Assembly (NCBI RefSeq): GCF_035222375.1
Contig: NW_026946363.1
Location: forward strand, 5,146,001-5,210,000
Length of the DNA stretch: 64,000 nucleotides
Direction: 5' to 3'
From: Podospora pseudocomata
Taxonomy: Eukaryota > Ascomycota > Sordariomycetes > Sordariales > Podosporaceae
Shown: positions 22,901-33,974 of the stretch, piece after piece
How positions within the stretch are numbered: the first letter of the stretch is position 1
How the letters are laid out: every line of letters starts with the position of its first letter
The notes under the pieces: generated by a model
What the model was told of the DNA's origin: nothing
Databases searched by the model: none
What the model saw: only the letters and a program-made list of their open reading frames with translations
Made by a program: the position numbers and the translations under genes

Positions 22901-25887
22901 TGCAGAGACCGGGGATCAAAACGGTTACCAACACGCTACTCGCAGAGAGCCGAACCAGACTCTCGGTTTTTCTAGTCAACGAGGTCCCCATGCCTGTGTC
23001 CGGGGGAGCAAACTTTTTTTTTCTCCTGCCTCCTTGTCCCCGTTTGATTTTTGTGGGCATGATGGGAAAGCTTGGTAGGGAGCGTCATCCATGTCTAATA
23101 TTTGGGAAGCATGACTTTGCCCCTGGCAAACATGGCCAATGCTCGCTATCGGTGTCAGCACAGCGTCGTCGCGGCTCTCTGAAACAGCCGCGCATCCGAT
23201 GGATTCCTCCCTCGGCGTGTTGTTGACCGCTAGATCCGAATGACGTTCTCCTGGACGGAGGACTGTGGGCTGGCGGGCTGGAGACGAAGTGAGCTGAGAT
23301 GAGCTGAGCGGGCCATAGAGTGGCTTCACACTCAGATGTCGGGGGTTTGATGGATGGTGCAGCACATATCTCGATGCCGGCGTATGCTCTTTTGGGAGGT
23401 ATTTCAGTCATGGATTTCCACCAACAGTATACCATACTGTCGAAAAAGCGAGTCAGGTACTATCTCTGCAGGCGTCAGCCCAGAGTAAGGTGATGAAGAT
23501 GGCAGCCTGTTGCGTGAAAAGATCTCATATCTATAAACATATCAGAAGGATAGGATGACATCGCTCGTGCAGCGGGAGGAACCATTCACAGCCATGTCAG
23601 ACCGCCCAACGACCCATCCCATGCAAGTTGGCTTGAGAGAAGAGCTCGGATAGGTAGACAGGTCCTGGCGCTTACTTACATGCATGCAGACTTCAGAGCC
23701 TCCTTTGACCATCGTGCAACGCGGCCATCAGCTTAGCCTCAGCGCTTGTGAGGTTTTTCAGGTAAAGGAGAAGATGGAATGGAACTCGATACTATCAAGG
23801 GCTGCTAACACACACACAGCCTCCTCATGGTAAGTCAAACTAGCGAGCAGTTGGCGTTTGTACACAGCCTCAGGGGTCAATCGGTCAACTTCATGATAGG
23901 ATGTGCTCCTGACTTTCCCCTCCCTAAGCTAGTTCTTGTGGTCAGTGAGCAGTGATCAATCAATCTCACAGCACGAGGTGAAACCAACCCAGGCAGCCCC
24001 AGACCAAAGGAGTTCTTACACTGTGACCGCATGAGCAGCTGCCACAACGCTTCCCCGATCCTGATGACATGTTACCACCAGACCACAACAGTTACATGTG
24101 TGGATTACACGGTTCTGGTTTCCCATAATCAGGACCATCCAATCTTCTCGACTCGATATTAAAGGGGGGCGTACTGAGGTCTACATCCCGAGAACAGACT
24201 GGCTGCTCGCCTGCCATGACCGTCCGGCGTCGGGATGTTTTGACCGGTTTGGATTGCAAGCTGTTGTGGTATATTCTCCTTTTTGGGGTTCTCTTGTGGC
24301 TATGTTTGGGATGGGGGCAGGTCTACCGTTTCTGTTTTTGCCTGCCACAGCCCATCACGATGAGAGACGGGATATAGTCTGTGGAACTTGCACGCCGGTT
24401 TGGTTTGTTTGGCCTTGTAAGGTTGAGATCTAGACTCCGATTTGCGCTCTTCGCCGTTTTTAGTTTGTAGGCGCACACCTGGCACAAGCTTTCCCTGGTT
24501 GCTTGTGTGATGATGATAGAGGGACGCCACTCAGGAAAGGCTCCGGATCCAATAACTCCTAGGATAAAAAGGAAGGAATTTGAGATACCTGCCAAAGCAT
24601 ACTGTCAGCTCTATCCTCATTTCTGGACACCACCTGACAAAGATATTTCTGACAGAACACTTGTCTGCAGTCCTAAGTAGGAACGAGAATATAGCTATGT
24701 GTTCACGTTGATCATCAAGTCACACAACCTCGGTCTGTTGTCACCCCCTTACCTTAGCCAGGGGGTTACTGGTCCACCGCTATCCGTCCCATGGCTGACA
24801 AGCGCTCATGCTTGCTTGCAACAATGGCCTTCACACGCTGTGACTGAACCACTCTTTCTCCTTAGTATAGTTGGTTTAACCTACTTAGCCTGTGTCATAT
24901 TTGCACTTTGAGCCTGGCTTGTATGTTTCGATATCCTTTTCATGTGTAACTCAAACATGCTTGAAGAACATCCATATGAGGTAGGATTGGCAAGTGGCAG
25001 CCGGCAGACGCGTGTGACATCCATTCTTATTTACGGAGAATTTTTTTTTTCATCGTGTCGTAGTGGTGAGAGCCAGCAACCGAGGTAGGCTAAGGTTTGC
25101 TGTGTATCACCTCATCGCGTAGAGGTCTTTCGAAAGCAAAAGAGGGAGGATAGTGGTTTAAGTGATCTTCCAGCTTGCATAGGATACCTCTGCTCTGTCT
25201 TTCAGCTCGGGAAACATACCACAACATCACAACTGTGGCTCGATGATAAGAATCCCGACCGCACGAATATCGAGTAGAAGACAAGCTGCAGTGGGATTTC
25301 AGGTCACAACTTGATCACTTGATTATTGGTCCTCCACCCGTGAAAACCCGCCGTCTGAGCTAATGTCCACATTCCAAGCCCAGAAACTGGCTTTACACAC
25401 ATCCTAACAAACAACCCTTCTCAATGGTTGATGGTCCACACCAACTTATCCCTGCATCTCTCCCCGCCAGAGTGAAGTAATAATGTACAACCAAACCCGT
25501 GCAAAAACGGGAACCGCGAATACGACTGTCATTCATCTTTTTGTCCGCCCGTCTCTTCACCCCTATCACAACAAGCTCGCACAAACGGGCCGGACGACGC
25601 CCATTTCCCCTCCGCTGTTGATGTATCCTCCCTCCCGAGCAACCCCTTCCCATCGTCTCGTCTTACACAAACAAGGATGATATGACGTCCTCACGTTGCT
25701 TCATCAGCCCATCATGGATAACCACCCCTGCCAAGGGTAAAACTCCGTGATGCGAGTAAGGTAGGAATAACAATAAGCAAATGAACGCTCGGAACCAATA
25801 GTAACCTGCTCAATTACTACCTCTCAAGTACGGTATCTTCATCGTGATGGTATCTCGAACCTAGCAACAGCCTCACATCTCGCCCAT
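16995..25887. other. 8.9-kb region without a supported gene
   Basis: Between the bZIP start codon and the NOC4 stop codon I find no open frame with a recognisable domain or a convincing intron-exon chain on either strand. The longest frames (20996-21751 minus, 251 codons; 19687-20286 plus, 199 codons) have irregular composition. The part next to the bZIP gene should contain its promoter and 5' leader. Minor repeats include a 12-G run near 17494, CTTCA tandem copies near 20304 and a CTATCAGGA direct repeat near 22019. For a fungus this is a very long intergenic interval. Confidence 0.5.
17493..17504 (+). repeat. Poly-G run of 12
   Basis: Twelve consecutive G residues lie upstream of the bZIP gene, a homopolymer likely to vary in length or in sequencing accuracy. 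Confidence 0.8.
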
Positions 25888-27616
25888 CTACGCCGTCCCA
25901 AAATCCCACAACCCCACCACCAGCGAATCCTTCAGCCCCTGTTTCTCCTCCTCCTCCGTAACTTTTGTAAACACCCTCTTCGGGATCATAAACTCCACCA
26001 CCGGCGGCTTCTTGATCTCCTTGCCCATCTCCGCCTCGAACAACTGTTACCCAAATATGTTAGCATCTTTACCCCATTTTCCACAACCACCCCCAAATCA
26101 AGAAAAAGACACTTACACTCCCATAACTATGATCCAAAAAGTCCTCCACATTGTACGCCTGCTTGGTAAACTGCTCACTGATAATCTTCGCAATCGTCGC
26201 CACATTCGGATGCCAATGCCCCTGCAGCTGCACCACCTCCCAGAGACAACTCTCAATCGCCCTCGTCTCCATCGGATCCTTCTCCCAAGCCAAAAACACA
26301 TCCTCCACCCCTCCCTCCTCAATCTTCTGCTTCTCCTCCTCCGTCCTCGGCACCCTGTGCATCATGAATGTTGTCAGAGGGTGCTTCTTGAACAAGTTGT
26401 AAAACCAAGGCACAATAGCCACAATCGCACTCGGGGGCGCGTTGAGTGCCAACCTGGCCAGCTTCTTGATAAAACTCGCCACCATTACCGCTGGCAAATG
26501 TGATGAGCCGAGGAAGGTATCAAGCAACCGCAAAAAGCGGGAGCGGTGCTTGGAGTGGAGCATGTCTGCGTCTAGCAGGGAGTAGAGCTTGGTGTAAAAC
26601 TCTGGGTAATCGAGGTTTCGTTCCTGGATGAGGTAAAAGACACCAGAGAGGGCCAGTAGAGAGATGGACCCGCCGGCATTGTAGCAGTCTGTTAGGAAAT
26701 CCATCAGGAGTTCTGGATTGGTGAACCAGGGCGCGATAGAGTTGGACATGACGCTGAGGATCTTCTTGCGCTGGTCTTTGCTCAGACCGAGTTGCATCAG
26801 GGCTAGCCAGGCGTCTTGGGCTTGACTTTTGTGTTGGGAGAGGGAGCGGACGGGGTGCCTTTTCTTGGTGATTGGGGGTTCGATGTAGAAGGTGTCGAGA
26901 TCTTGGTTGGAGGAGGGGACATCATCGATGTTGAGGAGGAGGTTGAAGATTATGGCGCGGACGGTTTCGTCGAGGTCGGCGGAGGGGTCTCTAAGGAATT
27001 CACTGATGGTTGCGAAGGTGTAGAATCTAATGTCGTCAAACTCGTCGATGAACTTCTCGGTAAACTCTTCCCGTAGTTGCTCGACTGGTGACTGGATGAT
27101 GAAGTATATGACTTGGGTGAAGAAGTATCGTGGGAAGGCGGGTTGGTCCCGGCCGTCAAGGTGCTGAGCTTCGACTTTGAGGAGAGACATGGCCAACAAC
27201 AAAGCTGGGAGTGCCAACTTCTCATTGTTGAACATGCGCAACAAGACTTCTCTAAAGTCTGCTAGGCGCTCCCGAAGCCATTTTGTGACTGTCGCATCCT
27301 TCTCTGACGCTTCCCTTCTCTCCACCAAGCAGCCCATGGCAAGTAACCGCACGAAGACGCGGCATAGTGTCTCCGAGGCGGCGATGGCGGTGGGACGATC
27401 CTCGTCGTTCTTTTGCGCAAGTTCGAGGAGAGTAGCGATGTTGTTGTAGTGTTTTCTGGACTCGAGGATCTCGGCTTCGAGCTGTTTGAGTTGGGCCTTG
27501 AGATCGACACCCTCGTCGCCGCCGGATTTCCTCCGTTTCTTGCTCTTGTCTCCATTCTCTTGACGCTTCCTCTTCCCGGCCGAGGCCGACGACGGTTCCT
27601 TTGTAGCTGCTGCCAT
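25888..27616 (-). CDS. NOC4: Nucleolar complex protein NOC4 (UTP19), 551 aa
   Basis: Exons are 27616-26117 and 26043-25888, joined across a 73-nt phase-0 intron with GTAAGT donor and a TAACAG acceptor. The N-terminus is basic (KRKRQENGDKSKKRRKS), fitting a nucleolar signal. The body carries the Noc4/CBF domain, with runs such as LLALSGVFYLIQERNLDYP, RFLRLLDTFLGSSHLPA and ALNAPPSAIVAIVPWFYNLF, the last typical of Noc proteins. The second exon supplies the tail GLWDFGTA. Yeast Noc4 is 552 aa, an almost exact match in length. With Nop14 it acts in 40S subunit maturation and export within the SSU processome. The gene is divergent from ATP4. Confidence 0.95.
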
Positions 27617-27961
27617 CTTTTATGTGGTTCAATCGCAATATTTCCCGCTCTTGTTGCTTGTTTCCTCCAAATTACCTGCTCAGTGCTGCTTCGCGGTCAT
27701 GTCCTCCAGAAAATTTAAGTGGGGCTGTCGCAATGGAGCAGTGGGTTGTTGGAAAATGGAAATTTCACAGCAGGGATCCGGAGCACCGGGTCTTGGCAAG
27801 GCCAAACTTAGAATTCAACATCAGCTGCGCTGGCACGTGACCCCGAGCTCTACGGCAAAGAGCCGGGAAGTACGCATTTCGTTAAAACCTCAATTCGCAC
27901 TTGGCACTTGAGAGCTCCGTCAACGTCGAGCCGTCACCCACCCGATATTCCCATATTCACA
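27617..27961. promoter_or_regulatory. Divergent promoter region NOC4 / ATP4
   Basis: The 345 nt between the two opposite start codons must hold both promoters. No TATA box or named operator was recognised. Confidence 0.5.
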
Positions 27962-28892
27962 ATGGCCTCCCGCTTGGCGAGAAGTGCTCTCGGTGAGTTT
28001 GAGACCGGCCAACAGTTACCTGCGAGGCGCCAATTGAGACGGCAATGACAAAGTGACTGACCACCGAGCGCCGCAGGGGCTGCCCGTCTCCGGCCTAGCA
28101 TCGCTCCCCGCGCTCTGCCCGCCCTCTCGACCGCCATCGCGGCGCGCAACAGCTCCGGTGTCCCCGCCCAGGACCCCAAGTCCAAGGCCCAGTCCCTCAT
28201 CGATGCGCTTCCCGGCAGCAACCTCCTCTCCAAGTCGGCCATCCTCTCGTCCTTCACCGGCCTCTCGATCTATGCCCTGAGCAACGAGTACTATGTCGTC
28301 AACGAGGAGACCGTTGTCGCCTTCTGCCTTCTCAGCGTCTGGGCTGCCCTGATCAAGTTCGGCGGTCCCGCTTACAAGGAGTGGGCTGAGGGTCAGAACA
28401 AGAAGATTCTCGATATCCTCAACTCGGCCCGCGCCGACCACACCCAGGCCGTCAAGACCCGCATCGAGGACGTCCAGCAGATGTCCGGCGTCATTGACGT
28501 CACCAAGAGCCTCTTCGCCGTCTCCAAGGTAGGATAGCTGGGTTATGTTTGCAGGGAAGAGCTGGAATGGGTGCTGATGCCGTGTACAGGAGACTGCCAA
28601 GCTCGAGGCTGAGGCTTATGAGCTCGAGCAGCGCACTGCCCTTGCTGCTGAGGCCAAGACCGTTCTCGACTCGTGGGTGCGTTACGAGAGCCAGGTCAAG
28701 CAGCGCCAGCAGAAGGAGCTTGCTGCCACCATCATCGCCAAGGTCCAGAAGGAGCTTGAGAATCCCAAGACCCTCCAGCAGATTCTCCAGCAGAGCGTTG
28801 CCGATGTTGAGAGTGAGTTGGCTCAGATCTCCGTGCTGGGAACGAGCTGTTGCTAACAACATATTGCAGAGATCGTTTCCGCCAAGCAATAA
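27962..28892 (+). CDS. ATP4: Mitochondrial ATP synthase subunit 4 (subunit b), 242 aa
   Basis: Exons are 27962-27992, 28077-28528, 28590-28812 and 28870-28892. The N-terminus MASRLARSALGAARLRP is a classical arginine-rich mitochondrial presequence. Two hydrophobic stretches follow (about residues 65-110, including FTGLSIYALSNEYYVVN and FCLLSVWAALIKF), and then a long charged helix with EQRTALAAEAKTVLDSWVRYE, the signature of the peripheral stalk b subunit. The gene ends KIVSAKQ. The product holds the F1 sector stationary against F0 in the inner membrane. Length matches yeast Atp4 (about 244 aa precursor). All splice phases agree. Confidence 0.96.
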
Positions 28893-30080
28893 ACAGCTAA
28901 ATAGCTATCCCAGTCGAGTTTTGACCCAGATCGAGATCCCCTTTGTTGTACCAGTGTCCATACACACCCCTGTGCATTTAGCCAATTCAAAACTTTTGAC
29001 TTGTTCTATTTTTGATGGCCTCGAGGTGCGCTTTTCGCTTATCATGAGCTTTTGTAGCTGTGGAAGAAGCTAGGAAAGGGTCGGCAGGTCCCTAAGGGTT
29101 GAGACCTCACAACTGCAAAACTGCAAGTCCATGTATTATTATGCTGGAACGCTGTCTCTAGTTGCACAGGGTCAGGTTAGATCAGTCTTCTAGCTTTCGT
29201 TTCTAGAGACGTATGAGACTGCCCCTCACAGCACGATTTACATGGGATATGCGGGGGTTTTGCCCTCCATGTGTGATGTTTTGGAAAATAATGACTTCGT
29301 CCCAATTCAAACTACTTTGCAACCAAAGCTTGAGATTCCCATGAGAGCAATGAGCTGTTCTTGAGCTCTTGAAGCTTGTGCCGGTAGTGCCCGTTACAAA
29401 ACATGGGATTTGCCTTGCAGTCGGGTTGTTCAAGGTGGGGCTCTATGGCCCAGCAATTGATGACGGGTCCCAGCACCGGCCAGCCAATCAGCTTCCAGAA
29501 GATTTTATTTTTCTGACTTCTTCAAAGTCCCAAGCCGAATTGCGCCGTCTTCGAAAAAAGTTTGAGCCCACCCACCTCCACGACGCCCACGACAAGCACG
29601 CCACGATAAAGCAATATCTGGATCGGGGACACCAGCAACGACATTGCTTAAGCACTTCTCGACGGCGAAAAGCTCTTCAAAGCCCTATCCAGGCCATACG
29701 TCGTCGAACTCACCCAATGCCGTGCCGCATGTCGTAGACAGCGCGAGCTTCCTGCGACGGGTCTCTTCCCAGAGATTGCGCCGACGTACCATGCGATCTC
29801 CGCAGTCTCCGTGAACACCGGCAACCTGTATCTCCTTTTGGGCACCCGCCCGCAGCTGCGGGTGTTTGCGCAAATACCCTGCAGACACACACCATGGTTT
29901 CTCAATAACCATTTGGCGGGCCGGGGGGCCAGCCCACGGTTACGGAGAGGGGCATCGTCAAAGTCCCCGCCTGGGCGAGGATTTGAGCCCGATTCAGACC
30001 ACAGACGACGCCCAGCGCCTTTTTTTTCGGAACCGCCACCACGTTATGCGAAGCGTGCTGTTCTCCCAACACATCTTGGA
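28893..30080. other. Spacer with possible 5' coding extension
   Basis: This interval holds the ATP4 3' UTR and the upstream part of the ApbA-like gene. The frame of that gene stays open upstream from 30080 back to a stop at 29649, with no ATG. The stretch may therefore include an unrecognised 5' exon of the next gene, or be leader sequence only. Confidence 0.4.
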
Positions 30081-31511
30081 ATGCGGCCCGGCCCTTTCGC
30101 CGCCGGAAGACTGAAAATACCTCCAGCAGCGAAGCCTTTCGAACCGAGCGAGGTGGAGGAATCCTCTGCGACTGTTGTCGAAATGGAAAAGGCCGACATT
30201 GAGGAACACAAAGAACTAACTAGCCAGACAACCGACCATGACGAGAACATAAAGGAGGCCGAGGTTAGAGTGGCACCTACGGATCAAGAGGTCCAAGAAC
30301 AAGACGTGATAGCAGAGTCGAACCGAATCCTATCTCGAATAGCGATGTGGGACCAACAAGAACAAGCCGTGCCGGAATCTACGCCTGTGCCGGCAGACGA
30401 TCTTGCACCATCAGAACACATCCATGTTATGGGACTTGACCCTGTTGGCCGCTACATCACGCATATTTTGGCCAGCTGCGACCACATCCCTCCGGTGCGC
30501 TATGTGATGCACACCCCTGGTGTACACAATGTTTTCAAGCAGAATGATCGAAAGTTGACGCTCTACCGTGGCGACCAGATGGTCACCACCAATCGGATTA
30601 TCGCTGTGAATTTCAACCAAGGCGGAGATTATACGAGTCCGAAGCAATATGCGCTACCAAGCCTCATCAGTAATCTGATAATCACCACTCCAGCCGCTGA
30701 CGTTGTTCGGATTTTGGAGCCGATCAAGCACAGGCTCGATCACAGGTCCACCATTGTCCTGATTAATGATGGCTTGGGTGTCGTCGAGGACCTCATCAAG
30801 ACGTATTATCCTTCGTCCATTACTCGCCCAACTTTTATTCTTGGACAATTCACTGGAAAGTTGGGCTATACGGGCGAGCAATTCTCGGTGGAGGAAGTCG
30901 AGCTGGGCAGACTTCGCATGTCAATTTACCCCCAGCAGATTCAGCAGTCCGGTGTCCGCATCGTTCGCCACCCGCCGATCGAGCACACGTTGAAGCCAAC
31001 GCGCCTCCTGAGGACACTGACTGCGATACCCGACTTGCGGGCGGCAGGTTTCCCCATGGATGACTTCTTCAAGAAGGCGTTGCCAACCATTGTCTTTCGA
31101 TCCATTGTGGACCCTCTGACGGTTGTTCTCGACAGCACCTACGATAAGCTGCCGAAGAATGCGTACGCGAGGCTGGTCATGGACCAGCTTCTTAGTGAGC
31201 TCTGTGGGGTAGTCTCCAGACTCCCAGAGGTCAGAGACTCTCCAGACTTCTCTCGGTTGACTGTCACACAGAGGTTGAGGAAGGAGATTTATCACAAGCT
31301 GGTGAGACAGCAGACTTCCAGCTCGAGGATGCGGTCGAATGTGGCTCGGGGCTGGGCTACCGATATCGATTACCAGACTGGCTACTTTGTCGAGCGTGGT
31401 CGGCAGCTGGGGTTGCGGGTCGAGAATCTTAACTCGCTCATTGCCGAGGTCAAGGCCAAGCAAAAGATCCAGATGGACAGGCAGAACATGCAGATACCTT
31501 TCCAACTGTGA
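30081..31511 (+). CDS. ApbA/PanE-fold protein, probably non-enzymatic, 476 aa (5' end uncertain)
   Basis: I use the first in-frame ATG (MRPGPFAAGRLKIPP). The open frame continues upstream to 29652 without an ATG, so a 5' exon may be missed. Residues about 115-400 follow the ketopantoate reductase fold: HIHVMGLDPVGRYITHILAS as the Rossmann start, VNFNQGG and TIVLINDGLGV in the middle, and a C-terminal helical domain with IVDPLTVVLD. Key residues are changed. The Rossmann GxGxxG reads GLDPVG, and the catalytic Lys and Asn of the family motif preceding PLT appear to be Thr and Arg. A role in mitochondria like that of yeast Cbs2, a PanE-like translational activator of cytochrome b, is a plausible inference, not shown. 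It lies downstream of ATP4 on the same strand. Confidence 0.75.
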   Translation: MRPGPFAAGRLKIPPAAKPFEPSEVEESSATVVEMEKADIEEHKELTSQTTDHDENIKEAEVRVAPTDQEVQEQDVIAESNRILSRIAMWDQQEQAVPESTPVPADDLAPSEHIHVMGLDPVGRYITHILASCDHIPPVRYVMHTPGVHNVFKQNDRKLTLYRGDQMVTTNRIIAVNFNQGGDYTSPKQYALPSLISNLIITTPAADVVRILEPIKHRLDHRSTIVLINDGLGVVEDLIKTYYPSSITRPTFILGQFTGKLGYTGEQFSVEEVELGRLRMSIYPQQIQQSGVRIVRHPPIEHTLKPTRLLRTLTAIPDLRAAGFPMDDFFKKALPTIVFRSIVDPLTVVLDSTYDKLPKNAYARLVMDQLLSELCGVVSRLPEVRDSPDFSRLTVTQRLRKEIYHKLVRQQTSSSRMRSNVARGWATDIDYQTGYFVERGRQLGLRVENLNSLIAEVKAKQKIQMDRQNMQIPFQL

Positions 31512-31979
31512 GTTCGCTCTTAGGTTAGAAGGGTAGTAGGGCGTCAAAAGGGGGCCATGTACAAATTATTAAAATGTATATTATTGCATCGTATATTGGG
31601 TATAACTGTGTGCACATACACACCAATTGGGAGGTTAGATGTTAAAACGGGGAAAGGGGTTACACACTGCATATAGGGGGGTTTAAATAGCAATGAATTG
31701 GGTTTCTACTGGTTAAAACCTTGCAATACCTTAGAGTTGTTTCATAAGGTGCTTCAACTGCACAGCTGTTGGGAGCAACCGGTATACCTAGCTGACTTTT
31801 ACGTATTAATGGGCTTGGGTGATTGAACCCCACCAAAATCTTTTGACCCCGCGATCGCGATAAACTGCTGCGCTGCTACCACCACCCCCAACCCTGGCAT
31901 CATACCATTCGCATCCTTGCCCGCTCTACATACCTACAGCTTCATAACCAACCCGAATCCATATCAAACCACTACCGAA
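31512..31979. other. Spacer before the PDCD5-like gene
   Basis: AT-rich 468-nt interval holding the 3' UTR of the ApbA-like gene and the promoter of the next gene. No specific signal was identified. Confidence 0.4.
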
Positions 31980-32446
31980 ATGGAAGACGCCGAGCTCGAA
32001 AAGGTACCCTTTTATCCCTTTCTCCCACCATCGCATCAACCCGACTAACCTCCCTACCCGTCAAACAGATCCGCAAGGCTCGCCTCGAACAGCTCAAATC
32101 CCAAGGCGGCGGCCCCTCCTCCCTCGGCAAAGCTGGCGGTGGTGGTAACGCAGGTCCCAGCAAAGAAGCCGAAGCCGAAGCCCGCAAGTCCATCCTCAAC
32201 CAGATCCTCCACCCCGAAGCGGCCGACCGGCTGGGGCGAATCAGATTAGTTAAAGAGCAGCGCGCGACCGACGTCGAGAACAGGCTCATCATGCTCGCTC
32301 AGACGGGGCAGTTGCGGTCCAAAGTGACGGAAGAACAACTGAAGGAGCTGTTGAATGCGGTGGCGGACACGGAGAAGGAGGAGAAGATTGTTGTTGCGAG
32401 GAGGAAGGGGTGGGAGGATGATGGTGATGATTTGTTTGATCTTTAA
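31980..32446 (+). CDS. PDCD5/TFAR19-like DNA-binding protein, 133 aa
   Basis: Exons are 31980-32003 (MEDAELEK) and 32069-32446, joined in phase 0. The order of elements matches PDCD5: an acidic N-terminal helix continuing into IRKARLEQLKSQGG, a Gly/Ala-rich linker, then the three-helix core with ILNQILHPEAADRLGRIRLV, RLIMLAQTGQL and KVTEEQLKELL, and a basic plus acidic tail ending DDLFDL. The family is conserved from archaea to humans, where it is linked to apoptosis and to chaperonin regulation. Its role in fungi is not settled. The gene is convergent with COQ4, 170 nt apart. Confidence 0.93.
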
Positions 32447-32616
32447 GGGGGGACAAGGAGAGAGAGACGGCGGGGGGTGATGATAATGATATCCATGCGG
32501 TTTTGCCTCGACGGCATTGTTTGCGAATTCAACAAAAATTGATGATGATTTGAATTTCACAATGCTCATACAGTCATATAAATACAATCACACAAAAACA
32601 CCAAAATAGTACACAT

Positions 32617-33516
32617 CTACCCCCTCGCCGCCGCCTCCCGTCTCTTCTTCTCCTCCCTCTCCCGTCTCCTCATCTCCCTCAGATCAGCCGGCACCTCCAC
32701 CCCCAACTCCTTCCTCAGTTCCCCCACATCCTTCTCGAGGACCTCCTCCCAATAAACATTAATCACCTCCTTCGCCCTCAGTCCATTCCTCACCGCCCAA
32801 GGCCCATACACACCCCAGAACCTTTCCCGTTCCTTCTTCTTCATCCCCACAAGACTAAACACGCTCAGGCCCGTCATCGGCAGCAACGTATTCGCAAACT
32901 CGAACGCCTTTAGCGCCACCTCACCCTCCCTCACAACGGGGAGTCCTGTCAAGGCGTGGTAAAAGTCGTGACATTCCCTGTATCGCTGCATGACATAGGC
33001 GCATTCCTCGTCGTCAATGTAGCGAACTGGCGAGCGGGTGTCGGGGGAGACGCCCTCGCGGTCAAGCCAGGAGATGTACGTGTGGCCGACTGTGTTGGGG
33101 GGCAAGGAGCGGAGGTAGGGGAGGTTGAGGGAGGTGGAGGTTATGCGGGGGCGGTCGCGGAGGATGCGGCGCCCGGTGGGGGAGGAGAGCATGGCGTCGC
33201 GGAGGCGGTAGATGAAGTAGGGAGTCGAGGTTGTCTCGGCGAAGGTGGCGATCAGGTCGCCTCGGCGGGGGTTCTTGAGGGAGATGAGGCCTGAGCCGAT
33301 GGCCAGGGCGGTTTTCTCGACGAAGGAGAGGGGGACATGACCTGGGTAGTTTGGTGGTGGGCGGGTTAGGGAGGAAAAGAGGGAGTATGGGCGGCGTTGC
33401 TGGGGAGTGGTGTTGTTGTTGTTGTTGGAGGGGTAGGTTGCGACGGGTCGGAGGGGTCGGAGGAGGGGAGTGGTTTGGCGGGCGAGGGCCGCGGATCGTT
33501 TGAGTGTCACCTCCAT
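32617..33516 (-). CDS. COQ4: Ubiquinone biosynthesis protein COQ4, 299 aa
   Basis: A single exon. The ATG at 33516 ([14 protein letters not shown]) was chosen because the frame extension to 33570 begins at TTG. The N-terminus is Arg-rich and lacks acidic residues apart from Glu2, fitting a mitochondrial presequence. The diagnostic Coq4 motif [11 protein letters not shown] with a downstream Glu (HDxxH..E metal site) lies at about residues 190-206. Other family blocks are [29 protein letters not shown] and [14 protein letters not shown]. Coq4 organises the coenzyme Q synthome at the inner membrane matrix face and has recently been linked to C1 decarboxylation and hydroxylation. The C-terminus is strongly basic. 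The gene is divergent from the SET-domain gene. Confidence 0.96.
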   Translation of the reverse strand: MEVTLKRSAALARQTTPLLRPLRPVATYPSNNNNNTTPQQRRPYSLFSSLTRPPPNYPGHVPLSFVEKTALAIGSGLISLKNPRRGDLIATFAETTSTPYFIYRLRDAMLSSPTGRRILRDRPRITSTSLNLPYLRSLPPNTVGHTYISWLDREGVSPDTRSPVRYIDDEECAYVMQRYRECHDFYHALTGLPVVREGEVALKAFEFANTLLPMTGLSVFSLVGMKKKERERFWGVYGPWAVRNGLRAKEVINVYWEEVLEKDVGELRKELGVEVPADLREMRRREREEKKRREAAARG

Positions 33517-33974
33517 GGCGGGTTGAAGGTGTAGAGCCAAACGCGCATACCTGGACTCCAGCCGGCGCAATCGGTGACGTCGGGGACGGGTGGTTCGATA
33601 TCGGGAGCTGTCCGAAGCTCTCCGGAAAGTAGGACAGGGGTGTCTTTATCGATAAGGATCCAAGTGGTGATAGCGATAAGGTTTTGCTAACATGTGGACT
33701 TGTGGAGCGATTCTGGGTGACTTCCGGGCTGAGACAAGACCCCCCGAGTTCATGGTTGAACCGGCGATTCTAGGCCGTAAGGTATTGACGAAAAGAGCAA
33801 AGGGATATGGAAATGTGTTCGGTGCTAGTCGGGAAAACCCAGGTGCATGTTTATGTGATTGTTTCACGTTCCCTTTCTTTTCGCTAGTTTGTTAGCATCA
33901 ATGCAAAAAGCATTTCAGCCCCTGGCATTCCAAACTTTCTCACTTACACGTTGTAGCCATCGCAATTCATCAAC
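33517..33974. promoter_or_regulatory. Divergent promoter region COQ4 / SET gene
   Basis: The 458 nt between opposite start codons hold both promoters. I see no distinct binding site. Confidence 0.45.

Noticed and set aside
28016-28600. 194-codon minus-strand frame over ATP4
   Set aside because: Antisense shadow of the ATP4 exons.
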